Assembly (NCBI RefSeq): GCF_000585375.1 | Contig: NZ_KK073874.1 | Location: 5,982,894 to 6,046,893 of the forward strand | Reading direction: 5' to 3' | DNA length: 64,000 bases | DNA from: Cryptosporangium arvum DSM 44712 | GTDB taxonomy: Bacteria > Actinomycetota > Actinomycetes > Mycobacteriales > Cryptosporangiaceae | Shown: in pieces, positions 20,013 through 27,538 of the stretch | Layout of the letters: the number at the start of each line of letters is the position of its first letter | Numbering within the stretch: the stretch's first letter is position 1 | Position numbers and translations under genes: made by a program | The notes under the pieces: model-generated | The model's input: the letters and a program-made list of their open reading frames with translations, nothing else | Told to the model about the DNA's origin: nothing | The model's database searches: none

Positions 20013-20047
20013 GTCCTCTGTAGTCACTTCAGGTGATTACAGAGGAC
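20013..20047. terminator. Long stem-loop downstream of nadE
   Basis: Arms of 15 bp (20013-20027 and 20033-20047) around loop TTCAG, with one G-T wobble. It begins 47 bp after the nadE stop, which suits a transcription terminator. The near-perfect symmetry would equally suit a protein-binding site. No T-run follows. Confidence 0.5.
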
Positions 20048-20212
20048 ACTTCGGCTGCGCTCCGTCGCAGACGCCGGTGAACGGGCGGACCTCACGTGAA
20101 TCGACGTGAATGCCGTGGACGAACCCAGGGGGCGACGAACTGGACGCCGCGATTGTTACTCAGCGTTGATGGTGACGGCCGCCCTGGACCACGGAACAAT
20201 CGATCGGAACAC

Positions 20213-20228
20213 GCTACCGATTGGTAGC
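20213..20228. repeat. Short inverted repeat GCTACC-GATT-GGTAGC
   Basis: Perfect 6-bp arms with a 4-bp spacer, 37 bp before the AT-rich palindrome at 20265-20289. Possible operator half of a composite site; no direct evidence of function. Confidence 0.4.
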
Positions 20229-20264
20229 TCGACCCTCGCCTCCGCTCACGTTTTTTTGAATTCC

Positions 20265-20289
20265 ATTTAAAACGAGCTACGTTTTAAAT
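20265..20289. promoter_or_regulatory. AT-rich perfect inverted repeat
   Basis: ATTTAAAACG - AGCTA - CGTTTTAAAT, perfect 10-bp arms with a 5-bp spacer. Eight of ten bases in each arm are A or T, in a genome where such composition is rare, so chance occurrence is unlikely. A T7 run lies just upstream. The likely role is an operator or nucleoid/regulator binding site; it is too weak thermodynamically to be a good terminator. Confidence 0.5.
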
Positions 20290-21136
20290 AGGGTTCAACA
20301 ATTGCGACCTGTGGCCCTCTATAAGGTTCAGTTAATACGGACGGCATTCGACCGTAACTGTCCAGGCTCGAATTCCCCGAGAAGCGCTCCCGATCGCGGC
20401 GCGGAACGCCCGGATCGGCTCGACGGGAATTCGATCCGCAGCCACCGCGCCGAGCGAACGACCGGCCGTCGGAAGCAACACGCTCAGCGCCACGCAGTGG
20501 GCTGCGGAATGCCTAGGCCCCAATACCGGACCGGAAAGCCGGGAGCCCGCCGCAGAATCGGCCTTAGCGGCTCGGGAAACAACTCCGGCCGGCGAACCCG
20601 CACTCGAGCCGAACACCGGGAACAAGAGCGCGTCGGATCCATCCGGCGACCATTCGCCGGCGCGCACGGCGCCCGGAAAACCCAAAACCCCGACCGGTGC
20701 GCACACGCCCTGCGGGGGAGGGCGGTGCGGCCGGCCGGGGCCTGTCGTCCGCGCTACCGCGAAGTCGTTCGCGGGGTGCTCGCCGTAGCGCGGCGCGTTC
20801 CGGGTGGTGCGATAGTCCGTGTCCGCCCCGTCCTCGCCGGGCCGGCCGCCATCTTTCCTGGTCAGGTCAGAGGGGCCGTAGCCCGGCGAGAGGGGACGTC
20901 TGCGAACGGCGCGGGGGCCGTTCGGCGCCGGCGTCCACCGGGGTTCCGGGGGCCGGGGAGCTGCCCGCACTCGTGTTCACCTGGGCCGCGAGGGGCCGGT
21001 CCGGTGCGGAGTGCGCGGTCAGCGGTACTGCGCTCGTGGGGATGGGGCGCTGAATGGACCGAAGTGGTCAGCCGTGCTGCATGGCACTACTCCTTTGGGA
21101 ACGAAGGAATCGACGAAAAAGTGAGAAAGAAGATAT

Positions 21137-21247
21137 TCAGATGTGGCTCAGCGCGGAGGCAACAGCCGTTCCGCCGCCAGCGACTAATGCGACTGCGGCA
21201 AGAGCGACCGCGGTGGAAACAGAGGCAACGAGCCGTCCGATACGCAT
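21137..21247 (-). CDS. Small secreted-peptide precursor (36 residues)
   Basis: ATG at 21247 is preceded by AAGGAGAG at ideal spacing. The product is almost entirely a signal peptide: basic start MRIGRLV, a hydrophobic Ala/Val core, and a likely signal-peptidase site after TAVA or AVA, leaving only about six residues (SALSHI) before the stop. The gene is divergent from the LAL regulator gene, with which it shares the 21248-21610 intergenic region. A released short peptide could act as an extracellular signal, but it might instead be a decayed or leader peptide. No family is recognised. Confidence 0.5.
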   Translation of the reverse strand: MRIGRLVASVSTAVALAAVALVAGGGTAVASALSHI

Positions 21248-21576
21248 GATCTCTCCTTGATGGGGGAACCGAAAAATGAATTCGGGTGCCCTAGGGGTTT
21301 CGCAACACTTCGACGCGTCGTGTTCTCGAGCATTTTCGAGGACGGGAGTAACCATTCCATGCCTCGCCGTAATGGCAAGCCTCTTAAGGTAAAAGAAAGG
21401 TTCGCGTTTGTAGCCGGCGACGCCAGTCCGCTGTGCGGCGCAACGCTTGCGAGTCGACCGGGAAGCAATTCGGGCAAGAAACTCCCACTGGCCCGTTTCG
21501 CCGAGCTGCGTACTAAATGAGGTAGAGTTGAGCCGAACGACATGAGTTGTTCACGCGCTCCGGAACGTGACTCACT

Positions 21577-21604
21577 TGTTCACTCTCCGTCCGCGCCCTA
21601 TCCT
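21577..21604 (+). promoter_or_regulatory. Predicted promoter of the LAL regulator gene
   Basis: TTGTTC (21577-21582), a 16-bp spacer and TATCCT (21599-21604) form a plausible vegetative promoter. The -10 ends only 6 bp before GTG 21611, implying a leaderless transcript. The octamer TTGTTCAC occurs twice, at 21547 and 21577, 30 bp apart, suggesting an operator overlapping the promoter. Confidence 0.4.
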
Positions 21605-21610
21605 GGGTCA

Positions 21611-24463
21611 GTGACGATCTCTCCGGTCCCCGGTTCGTTGATCGGGCGTGACCCGGAGATCGCGAAGTTCGACCGGTGGATCACCGGTTGCCTCCAGGGC
21701 GACGGCCGCGCGGTCCTCATCGACGGCGAGCCCGGGATCGGCAAGTCCACGCTGATGCGAACGGTGTCCATCCAGGCCGCCGAAGCCGGCTTCACCGTCT
21801 ACCGTGGCGCGGGCGACGAACTCGGCCAGGCGCTGCCGCTGCTGCCGTTCCTCGACGCGCTCGAGGTCCGCGAGTCCACGACCGACCCGCGTCGCCGCTC
21901 GGTCCTCCGGCTGTTACGGGGCGACTTCTCGGCCGGCGGCTCGGTCGACGCGGTCACCGCGGCCTCCGAACAGCTGTTCGCTCTGGTCGAGCAGCTGTGT
22001 GAGCAGTCGCCCACGATGGTCGTCATCGACGACCTGCAGTGGGCCGACCCGACGACCGTCGCGCTCTGGGGCCGCCTGGCGAAGGCCGCCCGCCAGCTCC
22101 CCCTGCCGCTTCCGCTGTTCCTGCTCGGGCTCGCCCGGCCCACCCCGCAGGGCGACAGCCTCCGCGCGCTGCGGCGGGCGGTCGAACCGGGTGAGCTCGT
22201 CCGGCTGAGTCCACTGGCCAACGACGACGTGACGGCGCTGCTCACCAGCCTGACCGGCGCCCGGCCCGGTGCGCAGCTCTCCCGCCTCGCCGACGGTGCC
22301 GCCGGCAACCCGCTCTACCTCACCGAGCTCGTCGGCGCGCTCAGCCGCGGTTCCTACCTCACCGAGACCGAGCCGGGCACCGTCGACGTCACCTCCGGGT
22401 CGGCTCCGCGCACGCTCACCGCCGCGATCGCCGACCGGCTCGGGTTCCTGTCCGAGCAGGTCCGCAGCATCCTGCGCGCGGCGGCGCTGCTCGGGGTGCA
22501 GTTCGCGGTCGACGACCTGGCGCTGGTGCTCAAGCAGAGCGTCACCGAACTGCTCCCGTCGCTGGAGGAGTCCCTCTCCGCCGGCGTCCTCGCCGACACG
22601 CCCGAGGGCCTCGGATTCCGGCACCCGCTGATCCGCACCGCGCTCTACGAGGAGCTCCCGGCGTCGGTCCGGTCCGCGCTGCACCGCGACGCCGGCCGGG
22701 CGCTCGCCGCGGCGCACGCACCGGTCGAACGCGTCGCCCGGCAGCTGCTCTCGGCCGACAATCCCAACGGTCCCCGGCTCGGCCCGCTCGAGCCGTGGGT
22801 GCAGGACTGGCTGACCGAGGCCGGCCCGGCGCTCGTCGCGCAGGCGCCGCAGGCGGCCGCCGACTTGCTCCGCCGCGCCACTACCAGCTGGCCGGCCCGC
22901 CCTGCGGACGACTCGCTGTCCACAATGCTGGCCAACGCGCTGTTCCGGCTCGGCAATCCGCTGGACACGGTGGAGGTGGCCGTCTCGGCACTCGATCGAG
23001 TGACCGACCCCGACATCCTCGTCGAACTGCACTGGATCCACGCTCAGGCACAGCTGCAGGTCGGCGACACCCCCACCGCCCTCGAAGCGCTGCAGAAAGC
23101 GCTCGCCAATCCGAACCTCGGCGCGCTGCACCGCGCCCGCCTGCTGATTTCACTCGGACGCGCCCACCGGGTGGCCGGTCAGGTGAAGCTCGCGGAGAAA
23201 GCCGCCGAGCAGGCTCGCGCGCTCGCCATCGAGTCCAACGACCGGTGGGCGCTGGCGTGGGCGCTCCACTTGCTCTCGATCGCGAGCGTCACCGGCGGCG
23301 GCAGCGCGGAGAGCCTCGCGCTGTACGACAACGCCATTGCGGCTACCGGCGACGATCTAGCGCTCGTCGATCTCCGGCTGCTGGTGAAGATCAACCGCGC
23401 GATCTGGCTCGGCGACCTCGACCGGTACCCCGAGGCGCTGGAGGCGCTCCGCGAGGTGCGCGACGAGGCCGAGCGGGTCGGCAGCGCGATCCGGCTGGCC
23501 CAGGCCTACACGGGGCTGTGCGAGCTGTACTTCGAGAACGGCCAGTGGGACGACGCGCTGGCCGACCTGGACGCGGCGCCCGACGACGCGCGGGACCAGG
23601 CCTCGGCCTGCCAGCACCGGGGCATGGTGGCCGCGATCTACCTCCACCGCGGCGACACCGAGGCCGGTCTGCACAACCTCGCACTCTCCGAGACGCACGA
23701 GGAGTTGCTCGGCCTACGCGTCATCGCGGCGCCCGCATTGGCGCGGGCGCTCCGCTCCGAGCAGGCCAACCAGCCCGAGGAAGCGCTCGCGGGTCTGCTC
23801 TCCAACCTCACCGGTGAGGTCGAGGAGCTCGACGAGATGGAGGAGCTCCTCCCGGACGCGATGCGGCTGGCGGTGGAGTGCCACGACACCGAGGCCGCAG
23901 CGCACGTCCTGCGCTACGCCGAGGAAGCAGCCGCCCGCTCCGCGAACCCGCACCGGATCGGCACGGCGCTGTACTGCCGCGGGCTGCGCGACGGCGATCC
24001 GCAACAACTGCTCCAGGCGGCCGAGCAGTACCTCGTCGCCGGACGTCCGCTCTTCCGTGCCAACGCGCTGGAAGCCGCCGCCGCGCGCTTCGCCGAACTC
24101 GGGGAACGGGCCGAGGCCCGCACCGCGTTCAGCCGCGCGCTCGACGGCTACCAGGTCCTCGACGCGAAGTGGGACGCCGCCCGGCTGCAGAACCGGTTCC
24201 GGGAGTACGGCATCCGGCGTGCGCCGCGGGTCAAGCACCGCCAGGCCCGGTCCGGCTGGGACAGCCTGACCCCGACCGAGTCGAAGATCGCCGAGCTCGT
24301 CGTGCAGGGGATGTCGAACCCGCAGATCGCCGCGCAGCTGTTCCTCTCGCCGCGGACGGTGAGCACGCATGTCTCGCACATTCTGAGCAAGCTGGATCTG
24401 CGGTCACGGATTGACCTGGCGCGCGAAGCGGCGCTGCGCAGCGAGAACTCGCCGGACGCCTGA
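21611..24463 (+). CDS. LAL-type (large ATP-binding) LuxR-family regulator
   Basis: About 950 residues: an N-terminal AAA/STAND ATPase with Walker A DGEPGIGKST and Walker B VVIDDLQWAD, a long TPR-like helical middle, and a C-terminal GerE helix-turn-helix (LTPTESKIAELVVQGMSNPQ to the end). LAL proteins are signal-activated transcription factors, often acting on neighbouring or antibiotic-biosynthesis genes. GTG 21611 is favoured over ATG 21542 because the region between them holds a promoter-like sequence and the N-terminus then starts just before GSLIGRDPEI. It is divergent from the small secreted-peptide gene. A strong hairpin follows the stop. The effector is unknown. Confidence 0.9.
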   Translation: MTISPVPGSLIGRDPEIAKFDRWITGCLQGDGRAVLIDGEPGIGKSTLMRTVSIQAAEAGFTVYRGAGDELGQALPLLPFLDALEVRESTTDPRRRSVLRLLRGDFSAGGSVDAVTAASEQLFALVEQLCEQSPTMVVIDDLQWADPTTVALWGRLAKAARQLPLPLPLFLLGLARPTPQGDSLRALRRAVEPGELVRLSPLANDDVTALLTSLTGARPGAQLSRLADGAAGNPLYLTELVGALSRGSYLTETEPGTVDVTSGSAPRTLTAAIADRLGFLSEQVRSILRAAALLGVQFAVDDLALVLKQSVTELLPSLEESLSAGVLADTPEGLGFRHPLIRTALYEELPASVRSALHRDAGRALAAAHAPVERVARQLLSADNPNGPRLGPLEPWVQDWLTEAGPALVAQAPQAAADLLRRATTSWPARPADDSLSTMLANALFRLGNPLDTVEVAVSALDRVTDPDILVELHWIHAQAQLQVGDTPTALEALQKALANPNLGALHRARLLISLGRAHRVAGQVKLAEKAAEQARALAIESNDRWALAWALHLLSIASVTGGGSAESLALYDNAIAATGDDLALVDLRLLVKINRAIWLGDLDRYPEALEALREVRDEAERVGSAIRLAQAYTGLCELYFENGQWDDALADLDAAPDDARDQASACQHRGMVAAIYLHRGDTEAGLHNLALSETHEELLGLRVIAAPALARALRSEQANQPEEALAGLLSNLTGEVEELDEMEELLPDAMRLAVECHDTEAAAHVLRYAEEAAARSANPHRIGTALYCRGLRDGDPQQLLQAAEQYLVAGRPLFRANALEAAAARFAELGERAEARTAFSRALDGYQVLDAKWDAARLQNRFREYGIRRAPRVKHRQARSGWDSLTPTESKIAELVVQGMSNPQIAAQLFLSPRTVSTHVSHILSKLDLRSRIDLAREAALRSENSPDA

Positions 24464-24512
24464 CGGCGCCCGGCGAGTGCGGCGTTCCCGGAGACGGTCC
24501 CCGGAGACGGTT

Positions 24513-24545
24513 CAGCCGGGGATCACCCCTCGTGATCCCCGGCTG
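24513..24545. terminator. Bidirectional stem-loop terminator
   Basis: Perfect 14-bp arms (cagccggggatcac / gtgatccccggctg) with a 5-nt loop, between the convergent LAL and DUF6328-like genes. It is well placed to end both transcripts. Confidence 0.75.
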
Positions 24546-24573
24546 TGCCGTCCCTCGGTCCCCGCGATGGGCT

Positions 24574-26319
24574 TCAGTGGTGTTTCGGGCCGGGCGTGTG
24601 GGGCGGTGTCACCCGGGCCCGGCCGACGACACCGTCGGTGTTCTCGTCGCCCAGCACCGGGATCGAACCGGTGTCGGTGAGACCGACCGGCGCGGGGCCT
24701 GCCACGGCGGGGCCGGCAATGGCAGGTCCGGCCGCGCCGGCCGGGGTCGATGCGGCCAGCGACTGGCCGGGCCGGTCCGAGCTGTAGGGCCCGGCCGGGG
24801 TCGGTGCGGCCTCCCCGCCCGGGGCGGGGAGGCCGGTGGGGGCCGGGCCGAGCGGGAGAGCGACGCCGAACTGCGTGACGCCCTCGTCGGCCCGGCCGTG
24901 CTGCATGCCGTCGCCGGACCGGCCGTGCTGCGTCCCGGGTTCCGGGCCCAGCAGCGGCACCTCGCCGGTGTGGTAGACCGACGGCAGGTCGGTCAGCGAG
25001 ATCCCGTGGTGACGCCCGGCGCGGGCGGTCCACCCGGAGCCGTCGGGCTGCTGGGCGGCGGCACCGTCGAACGTGTTGCCGTACGGGCCGGTCTGTCCCA
25101 GCGCGATCGGACCCAGCGGGTCGATCGCCGCGTACGGGCCGGTCGGGACGTCAGCTCCGCCGATGGGGTCCCCGGGGCCGGAGCGGGCGCTGCCGACGCT
25201 GCCGACGGGGCCGCTGACTGGGCCGGGGGCGCCGCCCGGGGCCGGTGCGCTCTGGCCATAGGCGCCGCTCACCGGCATCGGACCCCACGCTCCGCTCACC
25301 GGCATCGCCGGACCGGCGCCGTAGGCACCGCTGACCGGGGCCGACGGTGATCCGTACGCGCCGCTCACCGGCGCGGCCGGGGTCGGGCCGGGAAAAGGGC
25401 CCCCGTGGTCGTTCCCACCGTTCGCACGGCGCGGGGGGTACGGGCCGTTGGGGCCCGTCGCCGCACCGGGCTGCGGCGACGGGCGGTCGTAGCCGAGGGC
25501 CGGCAGCCGGCCACCGGGGTACCCCAGCTGGTCCGAACCCGCCCGGGGCGGCTGCGGCGTCGGCATCATCGGCAGCCGCGGCGCGGGCCAGGTGGGGCCG
25601 GGACGCAGCTGCGGGGGGTGCGGCCCGGGCAGGAGCCGCTCCTGACCGGCCACCATCCGTGGCTTCAGCGCCGGGGCGCCCACCGGAGCCGGAGCACCCA
25701 GCGCCCGGGCCAGATGATCTCCGTTCACCCGCTCGCTCCGCACCCGCTCGCTGCGGAGCTTCTCGCTAGCGACCTCCAGTGCCACGATCGTGGCCTCCTT
25801 CCGACGTCGTTTCTGTCCTCGCCGGGTCCATCCCGGAGCGAAGTACCACCAGGTCAGGAACCACAGCAGGGTGCCACCGGTGATGGGGAGCGCGAACGAG
25901 GTGCCCATGACGACGTCGAGGATCAGCAGCAGGACGCCGTTGACCGCGAGCATCATCAACGTGACACCCCAGAACGCGAACCGGCTCGACGCCTTCACCA
26001 GCTGCGCCTCGAGCCGGCGCCGGAAGACCAGCCGGTGGAACGGGGCCGGGGCGATCAGCAGGCAGGTGGCGCCCGCGACGAGCACCAGGCTCACCACGTA
26101 GACCATCCGCTGGAAGCGGGTCGTCTCGTCGAACCCGCTCGTGAACGCCAGCGTGAGCAGGAACACGAGCAGGAGCTGCGTGCCGATCTGGGCGGCGCGG
26201 GTCTCCTGCAGGATCTCCAGGTAGTTCCGGTGCCACCGCTGGGTCGGGGTTTCCTGCGTCCGGGGGTCCCGTCTTTCGTTCCGGTCCGACGAGCGGCCCG
26301 TGGTCAGTTCCGCAGACAT
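24574..26319 (-). CDS. DUF6328-type membrane protein with long Pro/Gly-rich repeat tail
   Basis: A 581-residue protein. Residues 30-170 resemble DUF6328: RWHRNYLEILQETRAAQIGT, then four hydrophobic helices (LLLVFLLTLAFTSGF, YVVSLVLVAGATCLLIAPAP, GVTLMMLAVNGVLLLILDVV, PITGGTLLWFLTWWYF). A basic segment GQKRRRKEATI leads into about 380 residues of low-complexity Pro/Gly/Ala tail with recurring PVSGAYG/PVSGAWG and TGPY units, far longer than the usual DUF6328 protein. ATG 26319 follows GGAAGGGCGGGG. A 30-nt element 53 bp upstream is repeated before the SMR-like operon, suggesting co-regulation. Function unknown. Confidence 0.75.
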   Translation of the reverse strand: MSAELTTGRSSDRNERRDPRTQETPTQRWHRNYLEILQETRAAQIGTQLLLVFLLTLAFTSGFDETTRFQRMVYVVSLVLVAGATCLLIAPAPFHRLVFRRRLEAQLVKASSRFAFWGVTLMMLAVNGVLLLILDVVMGTSFALPITGGTLLWFLTWWYFAPGWTRRGQKRRRKEATIVALEVASEKLRSERVRSERVNGDHLARALGAPAPVGAPALKPRMVAGQERLLPGPHPPQLRPGPTWPAPRLPMMPTPQPPRAGSDQLGYPGGRLPALGYDRPSPQPGAATGPNGPYPPRRANGGNDHGGPFPGPTPAAPVSGAYGSPSAPVSGAYGAGPAMPVSGAWGPMPVSGAYGQSAPAPGGAPGPVSGPVGSVGSARSGPGDPIGGADVPTGPYAAIDPLGPIALGQTGPYGNTFDGAAAQQPDGSGWTARAGRHHGISLTDLPSVYHTGEVPLLGPEPGTQHGRSGDGMQHGRADEGVTQFGVALPLGPAPTGLPAPGGEAAPTPAGPYSSDRPGQSLAASTPAGAAGPAIAGPAVAGPAPVGLTDTGSIPVLGDENTDGVVGRARVTPPHTPGPKHH

Positions 26320-26371
26320 AGCAACCCCGCCCTTCCTTCGCTGGGAGAAGACTCGTCTAGCGCGAGTCGGA

Positions 26372-26401
26372 AGACATCGGTCGACTGACGTAGCCGCGAA
26401 G
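26372..26401 (-). promoter_or_regulatory. Shared 30-nt upstream element, copy 1
   Basis: This stretch is identical at 29 of 30 positions to 29717-29746; on the plus strand it contains GACATCGGTCGACTGACGTA. Both copies precede minus-strand genes by 50-80 bp, which suggests a common activator site or promoter. A secondary GTACGT hexamer lies 59 bp away here and 49 bp away in copy 2, a difference of one helical turn. Confidence 0.6.
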
Positions 26402-26532
26402 GAGCGCCCGCGGACGGGGCACCGGCTGACGTACGTAGGGGTCCGGGGCGCAGCCACAGACCGGGCACAGTGGACTGTCTGACACCCGGACGTCGCCGGC
26501 GGACGGACGGTGGGACACCCAGTGGCGCATGG

Positions 26533-27513
26533 TCACACCGCCGCTTCGAGCCGGCGCTGCCCGTACCCGGTGGACACGGCGGTCGCGCCGGACGGGAACG
26601 GCGCGTCGATCGGCCGGTACATCGGCCGCGGGCCGGGTTTGCGCCGCGGGAAATACCGGTGGTAGATCTCCAGCCGGGCCGAGGCGGTCGGCGGCACCAT
26701 GCCGGCCCGCCCGAACGAGTGCAGGATCGCCTGGTGGAGAACCCGAGCGGCTTCCTGGAGCGCGAAACCCTCGGCGCGGGCGCCCTCCGGCGCCAGACAG
26801 CGGGCGATCATCGGCAGCGCGTTGTAGCGGTTCTGGTCGGCGAGCTCCCGGGCCGCGATCTCGAACGCGACGTAGAAGCCGGAGAACGCGACCGGGTAGG
26901 CGAGCACGTCGGTGAAGTGCAGCCGGTGGCGTGCCAGCGCGGGCACCGCGTACCAGCGCAGGCCGAGCTGGGCGAACCAGGCGTAGCCGGGGTGCTCCAG
27001 GTTGACCTCGAGCACGCGCTCGGGCGACAGCTCGTAGGCGATCACCGGCCCGCCGTGCACGCGCAGCAGCAACGGCAACACGTCGAACGGACCGGGCAGG
27101 AGCCGGCCGCCGTCCACCGGGCGCCCGCCCGGCCAGCCGGCCCGCAGCGCGAGCGTGGTCAGCTCGAGGTGGCGTGGATCGCCCAGGATCGATCCGTCCG
27201 CCTGCTGGTAGCCGGCATAGCCGACGAGCTGCTCGTTGAGGATCTCCACCGCCGGGTCGAGCACGGTGGCCACCGAGCGGATCTTCCCGTCCCGGGTGGC
27301 GACCCGGAGGTGTTCGGCCAGCCCGGAGGCGACCGCGTCCGGGTCGGTGACGCCACGCAGATCACGGACCTGCAGGCCGCGCCAGCGCAGGCGGCCGATC
27401 CCCTTGTCGGCGTTCGCCCAGGCAACCCTGGCCGCCCAGGCGAGTTGCTCGGTAGTCGGAATGGTCGGACCGGTGAGCTGCCCCCGGTCGGCCGCGGCGA
27501 GGTCGATTCGCAC
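26533..27513 (-). CDS. Nitric-oxide-synthase-oxygenase-like protein lacking the haem cysteine
   Basis: A 326-residue protein that follows the bacterial NOS oxygenase pattern. Matching blocks are GIGRLRWRGLQVRDLR (38-53), EHLRVATRDGKIR (67-79), LNEQLVGYAGYQQADGSILG (92-111), PFDVLPLLL (142-150), GLRWYAVPAL (184-193), SGFYVAFEIAARELADQNRY (211-230, the substrate-Glu helix; Glu218) and LHQAILHSFGRAG (259-271). In NOS the haem thiolate comes from Cys in RCIGR; here the sequence is KGIGR with Gly38 at that place, and no cysteine is nearby. The C-terminal pterin/dimer segment (WxWLIPP, ATHIFHR in known enzymes) is absent or replaced. Normal P450-like chemistry is therefore unlikely. GTG 27513 has GGAGGTG upstream. 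Last gene of a three-gene operon. Confidence 0.75.
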   Translation of the reverse strand: MRIDLAAADRGQLTGPTIPTTEQLAWAARVAWANADKGIGRLRWRGLQVRDLRGVTDPDAVASGLAEHLRVATRDGKIRSVATVLDPAVEILNEQLVGYAGYQQADGSILGDPRHLELTTLALRAGWPGGRPVDGGRLLPGPFDVLPLLLRVHGGPVIAYELSPERVLEVNLEHPGYAWFAQLGLRWYAVPALARHRLHFTDVLAYPVAFSGFYVAFEIAARELADQNRYNALPMIARCLAPEGARAEGFALQEAARVLHQAILHSFGRAGMVPPTASARLEIYHRYFPRRKPGPRPMYRPIDAPFPSGATAVSTGYGQRRLEAAV

Positions 27514-27538
27514 TTGGCACCTCCGTCGGTGGTCGGAC

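Larger units (their letters stand above)
19967..21136. other. Gene-poor intergenic region with inverted repeats
   Basis: Nearly 1.2 kb without a convincing gene. Open frames exist on both strands (for example 20302-21249 plus and 20332-20970 minus), but their translations are Arg/Pro-rich, overlap one another and lack recognisable domains or ribosome sites. The region contains three inverted repeats (20013-20047, 20213-20228, 20265-20289) and an AT-rich block at 20250-20340 unusual for this genome. It probably contains regulatory sites or an untranslated RNA, and no mobile-element gene is visible. Confidence 0.6.

Noticed and set aside
20302-21249. Long plus-strand open frame in the gene desert (and a minus-strand one at 20332-20970)
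   Set aside because: Arg/Pro-rich composition with no domain, no ribosome site, and mutual overlap; open frames of this size are expected at this GC content.
21359-21520. 53-residue plus-strand frame starting MPRRNGKPLKVKERF
   Set aside because: Has a weak GGGAG upstream but no recognisable domain; it falls in the intergenic region between the peptide and LAL genes. Too little evidence to call.
21542-21610. Upstream ATG start for the LAL regulator
   Set aside because: Kept only as an alternative; the segment contains promoter-like elements and repeats rather than conserved protein.
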